Shown: one piece after another, positions 7,721-12,847 of the stretch
How positions within the stretch are numbered: position 1 is the stretch's first letter
Layout of the letters: every line of letters starts with the position of its first letter
NCBI GenBank assembly: GCA_029932895.1
Contig: JAOZPF010000057.1
Span: 1-12,847 of the forward strand
DNA length: 12,847 nucleotides
Reading direction: 5' to 3'
Source of the DNA: Anaerolineae bacterium
GTDB taxonomy: Bacteria; Chloroflexota; Anaerolineae; B4-G1; DUEL01
Notes under the pieces: model-generated
The model's input: the letters and a program-made list of their open reading frames with translations, nothing else
Database searches by the model: none
Told to the model about the DNA's origin: nothing
Translations under genes and position numbers: made by a program

Positions 7721-7855
7721 ATGGTCCCCCCAAAGAGCGCCGCCAACGATTCATACCGGGTCGGTTGCCCCAAACAGAACGCAGCGCGCTCTAGCACCCC
7801 GCAAGGCCACTCTGCCTTGCCAACCACATCGTTCAGCAACCCCCAGTGGAGATAG
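7721..7855 (+). CDS. Possible 44-residue leader or small protein, unknown
   Basis: An open frame from ATG 7721 to TAG 7853-7855, preceded by a near-perfect ribosome binding site. The product would be 44 residues, polar and rich in Pro, Ser, Asn and Ala (begins MVPPKSAAND, ends SFSNPQWR), with no membrane segment or cysteine pair. About three quarters of its codons end in G or C by hand count, similar to neighbours, which is compatible with but does not prove coding. It stops just before the AAGAGGA ribosome binding site of the AOR-like gene, 14 bases before that gene's proposed start, the usual layout for translational coupling or a leader peptide. A perfect hairpin lies inside it. I do not recognise it; it could be chance. 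Confidence 0.35.
   Translation: MVPPKSAANDSYRVGCPKQNAARSSTPQGHSALPTTSFSNPQWR
7801..7820 (+). repeat. Perfect inverted repeat, 7-bp stem and 6-base loop
   Basis: GCAAGGC (7801-7807) and GCCTTGC (7814-7820) are exact reverse complements around the loop CACTCT. It lies in the leader of the AOR-like gene and inside the 44-codon ORF. No T-run follows, so it is not an ordinary intrinsic terminator. It could be an RNA structure affecting translation or mRNA processing between the hydantoinase and AOR-like genes. Confidence 0.5.
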
Positions 7856-7856
7856 C

Positions 7857-7863
7857 AAGAGGA
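7857..7863 (+). promoter_or_regulatory. Ribosome binding site fixing the GTG start of the AOR-like gene
   Basis: AAGAGGA touches ATG 7864 directly, which is too close for that start, but is 6 bases before GTG 7870. The upstream GTG 7846 has no ribosome binding site. GTG 7870 therefore fits best. Confidence 0.6.
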
Positions 7864-7869
7864 ATGACA

Positions 7870-9609
7870 GTGGACAAGTGGCAGATCTTGCGGCTCAACC
7901 TCGATAGCGGCAACGTGCGCTCGGAGCGAGTGCCCGAACGCTGGCAAAGGCTCGGCGGACGCGCGCTCACATCGGCTGTGGTCGCCGAGTTGGTGCCTCC
8001 TCAATGTGACCCCCTGGGGGAAAGCAATGTGCTGGTCCTGGCGACGGGCCTTCTGGCTGGAAGCGGGGCCTCTAGCTCCACTCGTCTGTCGCTGGGGGCA
8101 AAGAGTCCCCTGACTGGAGGCATAAAGGAGAGCAACGTCGGAGGCCAGGCAGGATATGCACTCACCAGGTTGGGAGTCCGCTGTCTGATCATCGAAGGCA
8201 GCATGCCCGCTGGGTGGTGCGTTGTGCGCCTCGGCCCCAACGGGATCGCCCTGAATGACGCGCAGGACCTGATAGGTCTGGATGTGTACCAGACAGTGGC
8301 CGAACTGCGCCACCGCCACGGCCCTGGGGCAGCCGTACTGGCTATTGGGCCCGCCGGCGAGATAGGGTTGTCCGCAGCCAACATCGGCGTCAGCGACGTG
8401 GACGGCATTCCGGCGCGTCACGCCGGACGGGGTGGGCTTGGCGCTGTGATGGGAGGGAAGCGGGTCAAAGCCATCGTCATCGACCCTTCGGATAGCAAGC
8501 CCCCACAGCCAGCCAATAAGAAAGGACTGTCCGCAGCCGTCAGGCGCTTTGCCCAAGCGCTGTGGAGCCATCCCGTCACCGGCGAATCGCTGCCCACGTT
8601 TGGCACCTCGGGGCTGATCAACGCCATCAATGCCCGTGGCGGCCTCCCCACGCGCAACTTTCGTTCCGGAAGCTTTGAGAACGCCGCGCAGATAAGCGGC
8701 GCGGCGCTGCACGACCTCATCCTCAGGCGCGGAGGAAAACCGACTCACCGTTGTATGCCTGGCTGCGTCGTTCGCTGCTCCAACGTCCTGCCGGATGAGG
8801 GAGGCGAGGAGCTAACCCGCGGGCTGGAATACGAGAGCATCGCCTTGCTAGGGGCAAACTGCGGGATCGGCGACCTGGATATCATCGCCAAGCTCAACCG
8901 GCGCTGCGATGAGCTGGGGTTGGATACGATCGAGATCGGCGTCGCGCTGGGCGTAGCGATGGAAGCTGGAATAGCGGACTTTGGCGATGCGGAGGCGGCC
9001 GCTGCTCTGCTGGAGGAAATCGGCGTCGGGACGCCACTGGGTAGGACACTGGGCCACGGAGCCGCCGCCGTTGGACGTATGTTCAGACACCCTCGGGTCC
9101 CGGTGGTCCGAGGACAGGCGATGGCTGCCTATGACCCACGGGCCCTCAAGGGAACGGGGGTCACTTTTGCCACTTCGCCTATGGGGGCAGATCACACCGC
9201 CGGCAACGCACTCCCCGGCAGCACCCTTCCCGACGGCACGGAGCCAGACCCGTGCCAGGCCGAGGGACAGGTGATGCTCTCAAGGTACTTGCAGCACCTG
9301 GCAGCCGTCTTTGACCTGCTGGGCTTGTGCTGGTTCACTCGCGGCCCGATTCTGGGCGACCATTCTCTTGTGACGGACCTCTTGGAGGCCCAGCATGGGG
9401 GGCGCTGGTCATTCGAGGAACTCTTTGACCTGGCGCAGCAAACCCTCGACACTGAAATAGCGTTCAATAGAGACGCCGGCGTGACAGCAGTAAATGACCT
9501 GCCCCGCTTCTTCCGTACAGAACCACTCCCTCCGGGTAACTATACCTTTGACGTACCGGTCGAGGAGCTTGCCTCGACGTTGGCAGGCTCCGAGAGCCAG
9601 GCTTCATAG
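7870..9609 (+). CDS. Aldehyde:ferredoxin oxidoreductase family protein (YdhV-like)
   Basis: A tungsten- or molybdenum-bispyranopterin, [4Fe-4S] enzyme of the AOR family, 579 residues from GTG 7870. The start gives the normal family N-terminus (ILRLNLDSGN). Family motifs follow in order: LGGRAL, SPLTGGIKESNVGG, AIGPAGEIGL, HAGRGGLGAVMGGKRVKAI, and AYDPRALKGTGVT with SPMGADHT. The cluster cysteines are 295, 299 and 303 in CMPGCVVRC, plus 487 in LGLCWF. The C-x3-C-x3-C spacing differs from the C-x2-C-x3-C of classic AOR and recalls E. coli YdhV (from memory). Classic members oxidise aldehydes to acids and reduce ferredoxin; YdhV-type members have no firm substrate. It is followed within 14 bases by the PreA-like iron-sulfur enzyme, so the two may share electrons (inference). 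Pterin-cofactor genes are not in the window. Confidence 0.9.
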   Translation: MDKWQILRLNLDSGNVRSERVPERWQRLGGRALTSAVVAELVPPQCDPLGESNVLVLATGLLAGSGASSSTRLSLGAKSPLTGGIKESNVGGQAGYALTRLGVRCLIIEGSMPAGWCVVRLGPNGIALNDAQDLIGLDVYQTVAELRHRHGPGAAVLAIGPAGEIGLSAANIGVSDVDGIPARHAGRGGLGAVMGGKRVKAIVIDPSDSKPPQPANKKGLSAAVRRFAQALWSHPVTGESLPTFGTSGLINAINARGGLPTRNFRSGSFENAAQISGAALHDLILRRGGKPTHRCMPGCVVRCSNVLPDEGGEELTRGLEYESIALLGANCGIGDLDIIAKLNRRCDELGLDTIEIGVALGVAMEAGIADFGDAEAAAALLEEIGVGTPLGRTLGHGAAAVGRMFRHPRVPVVRGQAMAAYDPRALKGTGVTFATSPMGADHTAGNALPGSTLPDGTEPDPCQAEGQVMLSRYLQHLAAVFDLLGLCWFTRGPILGDHSLVTDLLEAQHGGRWSFEELFDLAQQTLDTEIAFNRDAGVTAVNDLPRFFRTEPLPPGNYTFDVPVEELASTLAGSESQAS

Positions 9610-9623
9610 AGAGGTTGGCACAT

Positions 9624-10853
9624 ATGACTAGAACTGCTTGGTCGCTGCAGACTGAATTCGGCGGGCTGACACTGAAAAACCCCTTCCTCCTCGCCTCCGG
9701 CCCCCCCACACGGGATGCGGGGATGCTGGATCGAGCCTTTGCTGCTGGATGGGCCGGCGCTGTGGTCAAGACTATTCCTTCAGAGGGGTTGATGCAGCGG
9801 GGCCTGACAGAGGAACCGCGCCCGCTTCTGACTCCGTATGTGGTCAAAAAGCGCAAAATCGGGATGGGGAACCTCTCCATTACGGGGGAATGGCGCATAG
9901 AAGAATGGGCCGAGGCACTCCCAGAGTTGACAGCGCAGTACCCCGACCGTGTCGTACTGGGGAGCATCGGCGCAGAATTGATCCAAGACGACTGGCAGAT
10001 AATGGCGAGCCAGATCGCCGCTGCCGGTTTTGACGGCATCGAGCTGGACCTCTCGTGTACACACGCCAAGCTGGGACGTCATACTCCTCTGATCGTGGGA
10101 GAGGACCCAGAGTTGGTGGCGATGGTGGTGGGATGGGTAACGGACGCGGTAGACATCCCGGTGATTCCCAAGCTCCCCGCCACGGTGCGGGACTGGCATG
10201 GGGTGCTCCAGGCATGCCAAGAGTCCGGTGCGGCCGGCGTGGCTTCGATCAACACCCTTTCCGCGCTGATGGGGGTGGACCTGGAGAGTATGGAACCACA
10301 GCCCAGCCTGCACGGGGTCAGCACATACTGCGGGTACTCTGGACCAGGGATCAAACCCATCGCGCTTCGCGTCGTCTCGCAGATCGACAAGGTCGGGTTG
10401 CTGCCCGTCTCGGGCGTGGGGGGAATCAGCACCTGGCAAGACGCGGCCGAGTTCTTGCTGCTCGGCGCTCGCTGTGTGCAGGTCTGCACAGCAGTGATGT
10501 GGTCGGGTTACGGGATCGTCAGGGCGATGATCGCCGGATTGACCAGCTACTTGGAGCAGAAGGAAGTGAGCTCCCTCGACAAGTTGATCGGTGAGGCCAA
10601 CAAAAGGGTCATCGACAGCGTGTTCGACATAGAACCCGACCACGACCTCGTCGCGACAGTGACCGCAAAATGCATCGACTGCGGCCGTTGTGTCACATCT
10701 TGTTGGGACGGCGGCCATCAAGCCATCATCACACTGGAGGGCAAGCATCCCATCGTCAATGAAGAGATGTGCGCTGGTTGCGGATTGTGCCTCCAGGTCT
10801 GCCCGGTGGGGGCGATCGAGCTGGGGCCACGCCGCCCGCCCGACAGCCCGTGA
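9624..10853 (+). CDS. PreA-like dihydropyrimidine dehydrogenase/dihydroorotate dehydrogenase family protein with 2x[4Fe-4S]
   Basis: A flavin TIM-barrel followed by a ferredoxin domain, 409 residues from ATG 9624 (AGAGAGG at 9608-9614, 9 bases upstream; TTG 9615 is too close). The barrel reads LKNPFLLASGPPT, then GIELDLSC, ASINTLSALMG and GVGGISTWQDA. The C-terminus has two cluster motifs, CIDCGRCVTSC (350-360) and CAGCGLCLQVC (383-393). This is the layout of NAD-dependent dihydropyrimidine dehydrogenase subunit PreA, which reduces uracil or thymine. The likely catalytic Cys145 is kept, as are Asn210-Thr211, but pocket positions recalled from mammalian enzyme differ: Ser85 for Glu, Thr87 for Ile, Asp142 for Asn. 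The NADH-oxidising partner PreT is absent here, so electrons may come from ferredoxin. The family is clear; the substrate is open. Confidence 0.88.
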   Translation: MTRTAWSLQTEFGGLTLKNPFLLASGPPTRDAGMLDRAFAAGWAGAVVKTIPSEGLMQRGLTEEPRPLLTPYVVKKRKIGMGNLSITGEWRIEEWAEALPELTAQYPDRVVLGSIGAELIQDDWQIMASQIAAAGFDGIELDLSCTHAKLGRHTPLIVGEDPELVAMVVGWVTDAVDIPVIPKLPATVRDWHGVLQACQESGAAGVASINTLSALMGVDLESMEPQPSLHGVSTYCGYSGPGIKPIALRVVSQIDKVGLLPVSGVGGISTWQDAAEFLLLGARCVQVCTAVMWSGYGIVRAMIAGLTSYLEQKEVSSLDKLIGEANKRVIDSVFDIEPDHDLVATVTAKCIDCGRCVTSCWDGGHQAIITLEGKHPIVNEEMCAGCGLCLQVCPVGAIELGPRRPPDSP

Positions 10854-10911
10854 TTTGACCTCTTTCACCAGCGCCCCCGCAGTTCGGCACAGAGAGAGAT
10901 AGAAAGAACTT

Positions 10912-11352
10912 GTGCAGATGGATCAATTCATAAAAGCAGCAATAGAAGAAGCGTTAAAGAGCAAGGAGGAAGGCGGAATCCCGATCGGTGCCGTGCTCGT
11001 CCGAGATGGCAAGATCATCGGTCGGGGGCACAACAAGCGCGTCCAAGAGAACAGCCCAATTCTCCACGCCGAGATCGACTGCCTGCGGGACGCCGGACGC
11101 ATCGGGAGCTACCGTGGCACGACGCTGTACTCCACCCTGATGCCCTGCTACCTCTGCGCAGGAGCGGTGGTCCAGTTCGGGATAGAGCAAGTGGTGGCTG
11201 GCGAAGCCGAGACGGGGGTCGGAGCAAAAGAGTTCCTCATAGCCCACGGCGTGAAAGTGGTGGACTTGGATTTGGCCGAGTGCAAACAGCTCATGCAGGA
11301 TTTTATCGCCGCGAACCAACGGCTCTGGGCGGAGGACTGCGGCGCGCTCTGA
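10912..11352 (+). CDS. Zinc-dependent deaminase, yeast cytosine-deaminase-like
   Basis: A small cytidine-deaminase-fold hydrolase of 146 residues. Zinc site: His52 and Glu54 (HAE) and Cys79/Cys82 (PCYLC). It follows yeast cytosine deaminase (Fcy1) nearly end to end as I recall it: EGGIPIGAVL, GRGHNKR, TTLYSTLMPC, and the C-terminal LWAEDCG, whose Trp, Glu and Asp close the pocket. Asn41 matches the substrate-binding Asn. The pocket Phe114 of the yeast enzyme appears to be Gly here. The start is uncertain: GTG 10912 has a weak AGAAAG site 5 bases upstream, and ATG 10918 is possible. It probably deaminates a free base or related heterocycle, supplying the ring for the PreA-like and hydantoinase steps. 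tRNA adenosine deaminase TadA is a less likely alternative. Confidence 0.85.
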   Translation: MQMDQFIKAAIEEALKSKEEGGIPIGAVLVRDGKIIGRGHNKRVQENSPILHAEIDCLRDAGRIGSYRGTTLYSTLMPCYLCAGAVVQFGIEQVVAGEAETGVGAKEFLIAHGVKVVDLDLAECKQLMQDFIAANQRLWAEDCGAL

Positions 11353-11405
11353 GCCAGACCAGGAAGTGACAAGCCCGCCCCCTGGCAGCCCGCGAGAGGC
11401 AAAAG

Positions 11406-12611
11406 ATGGATCAAGTGAAACAGAACCAACCTCTGTCCGGTATCAGAATCATAGACCTATCGCGGGTCCTGGCAGGTCCGTACTGTACCATGATGCTGGG
11501 TGACTTGGGGGCCGAGGTGATCAAGATAGAACGGCCCGGCACAGGGGACGATACCCGTCATTGGGGACCGCCGTTCGCCGGCGGCGAGAGCGCATACTAT
11601 ATGTGCACCAACCGTAACAAACGGAGTGTGACTCTCAACCTCAAGAGCGAGCGCGGGCGAGAGATCCTCCGTGACCTAATCGGCTGGGGCGATGTCATCG
11701 TCGAGAATTTTCGTGCTGGTACGATGGAAAAATGGGGGCTGGGTTATGAGACTCTGCAAGAGATCTATCCCCGGCTGGTCTATTGCACCATCTCGGGCTA
11801 TGGCCCGGACGGCCCGTACCGCGATCGACCCGGCTATGACTTTGTCATCCAGGCCGAAGGCGGCATCATGAGCATCACAGGGCCGACGGAGGGGCCGCCG
11901 TACAAGGTGGGCGTGGCTATCGTGGATATCACGGCAGCGCTTTTCGCCGCTACAGCCATCCTGGCCTCGCTGCGCGAACGGGACCGCTCAGGACACGGGC
12001 AACGCATCGACATCTCCCTCTTGGAATGTGAGGTGGCCTGGCTGGCAAACGTCGCCAGCAACTACCTTGTCTCTGGAGAGCGTCCGGCGCGGTATGGGAA
12101 TGCCCATCCCAACATCGTGCCCTACGAGGTGTTTGAGACCAAAGACGGGCATGTCGCTCTCGGAATCGGCAATGACCGCCAGTATCACGCCTTCTGTCAC
12201 GCCGCCGGCTGCCCGGACCTGGGCGATGACCAGCGGTTCACGACGAACGCCAAGCGGGTCAGAAATCGCCATCTCCTGATCCCTCTGTTGCAAAATATCT
12301 TTGCTAGAAGGAGCTCTCAGGAATGGCTTGACCTGTTCCTCGAAGCCGATATACCGGGAGGCCCCATCAACGACATCGAGCAAGTCTTCGAGCACCCCCA
12401 ACTGCAAGCACGACAGGTAGTGGTCCAGGTTCCCCACCCGACGGCTGGCGCTATCAAGCTTGTGCGTTCGCCAATGAGCCTTTCGCGCACGCCCACGCGC
12501 ATCAGGGAGCACCCCCCTCTCCTGGGAGAACACACCGAGCAGGTGCTGAACGACCTGCTCGGTTATGATAGCGATGAGATAGCAGCCCTGCGCCGGCAGG
12601 GCGTGATCTAG
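11406..12611 (+). CDS. Class III CoA-transferase (CaiB/BaiF family)
   Basis: A cytosolic transferase moving CoA from one acyl-CoA to a free carboxylic acid, 401 residues, starting at ATG 11406 after GAGAGG (11394-11399). Motifs: LSGIRIIDLSRVLAGPYC at the N-terminus, DLGAEVIKIERP, NRNKRSVTLNL, and GYDFVIQAEGG, in which Asp145 is the expected covalent catalytic residue. The C-terminal half has GHGQRIDISLLE and ADIPGGPINDIEQ. These fit formyl-CoA transferase, carnitine CoA-transferase and succinyl-CoA:glutarate transferase relatives; the exact acid cannot be told. As the last + strand gene, it could activate the carboxylic acid left at the end of the route, and the convergent acyl-CoA dehydrogenase just 13 bases beyond could act on the thioester (inference). 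Confidence 0.93.
   Translation: MDQVKQNQPLSGIRIIDLSRVLAGPYCTMMLGDLGAEVIKIERPGTGDDTRHWGPPFAGGESAYYMCTNRNKRSVTLNLKSERGREILRDLIGWGDVIVENFRAGTMEKWGLGYETLQEIYPRLVYCTISGYGPDGPYRDRPGYDFVIQAEGGIMSITGPTEGPPYKVGVAIVDITAALFAATAILASLRERDRSGHGQRIDISLLECEVAWLANVASNYLVSGERPARYGNAHPNIVPYEVFETKDGHVALGIGNDRQYHAFCHAAGCPDLGDDQRFTTNAKRVRNRHLLIPLLQNIFARRSSQEWLDLFLEADIPGGPINDIEQVFEHPQLQARQVVVQVPHPTAGAIKLVRSPMSLSRTPTRIREHPPLLGEHTEQVLNDLLGYDSDEIAALRRQGVI
12585..12602 (+). repeat. Perfect inverted repeat at the 3' end of the CoA-transferase gene
   Basis: GCCCTGC (12585-12591) and GCAGGGC (12596-12602) form a 7-bp stem with a GCCG loop in the last codons before the TAG. The convergent gene ends at 12625. No T-run follows on either strand, so terminator function is doubtful, though a GC-rich hairpin between convergent genes could stabilise the mRNA ends. 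Confidence 0.35.
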
Positions 12612-12624
12612 CCAGGCAGTCCCC

Positions 12625-12847
12625 CTACCCCTCCTCTTGCCACCAGTCCGGGTCGTAGGCCGGTAGTTCACAGCGGAGGGGCTTGTCCCTTCGCTTGCCC
12701 AGAGCGTAGCTGGCCTGGATGAGCTGGTGGATCTGACTGCTCCCCTCGTAGATACAAGCGCCTTTGGCGTTGCGCAGATACCGCTCCACGTCGTACTCGT
12801 CGGAGTAACCATAAGCGCCGTGGACCTGAACCGCGTTGGCAGCGGCT
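12625..12847 (-). CDS. Acyl-CoA dehydrogenase, C-terminal fragment (5'-truncated by window edge)
   Basis: Reading the - strand from 12846 gives 73 residues to the TAG at 12625-12627. The sequence is the classic end of a flavin acyl-CoA dehydrogenase: VQVHGAYGYSDEYDVERYLR, then CIYEGSSQIHQL, where the Glu of YEG is at the position of the catalytic base in medium-chain enzymes. It then runs into a short Pro/Trp/acidic tail (ending DPDWWQEEG) longer than usual for the family. These enzymes introduce a double bond into an acyl-CoA and pass electrons to electron-transfer flavoprotein. It is convergent with the CoA-transferase, with 13 bases between the stops, so it belongs to a separate transcript. 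The N-terminal part and substrate are outside the window. Confidence 0.9.
   Translation of the reverse strand, partial: AAANAVQVHGAYGYSDEYDVERYLRNAKGACIYEGSSQIHQLIQASYALGKRRDKPLRCELPAYDPDWWQEEG

Noticed and set aside
7573..8748. Long - strand open frame (391 codons) opposite the hydantoinase end and AOR-like gene
   Set aside because: It spans two well-supported + strand genes and their leader, has no recognisable motif and no plausible ribosome binding site context.
9615..9623. TTG 9615 as start of the PreA-like gene
   Set aside because: It directly abuts the AGAGAGG ribosome binding site; ATG 9624 has proper spacing.
10027..10110. Loss of the catalytic cysteine in the PreA-like enzyme (Val in LIVGEDPE where the animal enzyme has Cys in LACGQDPE)
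   Set aside because: The catalytic cysteine of dihydropyrimidine dehydrogenase is, as I recall the numbering, the one in NLSCPH, which is present here as DLSCTH. The Val position is not the general acid.
9780..10868. Long - strand open frame (362 codons) opposite the PreA-like gene
   Set aside because: No recognisable protein features; the opposite strand carries unmistakable flavin-barrel and ferredoxin motifs.
11353..11405. GCCAG...CTGGC inverted repeat between the deaminase and CoA-transferase genes
   Set aside because: Only a 5-bp stem with a long loop and no T-run; this level of pairing is expected by chance in GC-rich DNA.

Overview
The window is GC-rich bacterial DNA, densely coded. 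Twelve recognisable protein genes fill almost all of it. Eleven run on the + strand with short gaps or overlaps, and a partial twelfth lies on the - strand at the right edge. There is also one doubtful small ORF. I see no rRNA, tRNA, CRISPR array, insertion sequence or phage gene. Probable GTG and TTG starts with good Shine-Dalgarno sites, a tungsten-type aldehyde oxidoreductase and a ferredoxin-like dihydropyrimidine dehydrogenase relative suggest an anaerobic or facultative catabolic bacterium. A Chloroflexota-like or similar GC-rich lineage would fit, but the sequence alone does not fix the taxon.

Left part (1-5127): two tandem RbsC-type ABC permeases (the first cut by the window edge), a small DUF6506-like protein, a transketolase split into N- and C-terminal subunits, and a zinc-dependent medium-chain alcohol/polyol dehydrogenase. 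The last four are tightly coupled (a 4-base gap, an 8-base overlap and an ATGA overlap). This looks like uptake and entry metabolism for a sugar, sugar-like polyol or nucleoside-derived pentose. The substrate-binding protein and ATPase would lie upstream, outside the window.

Middle and right part (5222-12611): a knotted-type carbamoyltransferase, a dihydropyrimidinase/hydantoinase-family amidohydrolase, an aldehyde:ferredoxin oxidoreductase of the YdhV-like kind, a PreA-like flavin/iron-sulfur enzyme, a yeast-type cytosine-deaminase-like protein and a class III (CaiB/BaiF) CoA-transferase. The 182 bases before the AOR-like gene hold a strong orphan ribosome binding site, a 44-codon ORF and a perfect 7-bp hairpin. 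At the right edge, a convergent gene encodes the C-terminus of an acyl-CoA dehydrogenase.

Taken together, the right part resembles reductive pyrimidine or ureide breakdown: deaminate, reduce the ring, open it hydrolytically. No beta-ureidopropionase is present; a carbamoyltransferase is there instead. My main hypothesis is that the ureido product is split by phosphate to carbamoyl phosphate plus an amine, conserving energy, as in the E. coli ygeW-hyuA-ygfK type of anaerobic purine/ureide pathway. The PreA-like protein differs from dihydropyrimidine dehydrogenase at several remembered substrate-contact positions, so the ring may not be plain uracil. The left-hand sugar genes could process the sugar part of a nucleoside-like substrate. 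This is inference from gene content.
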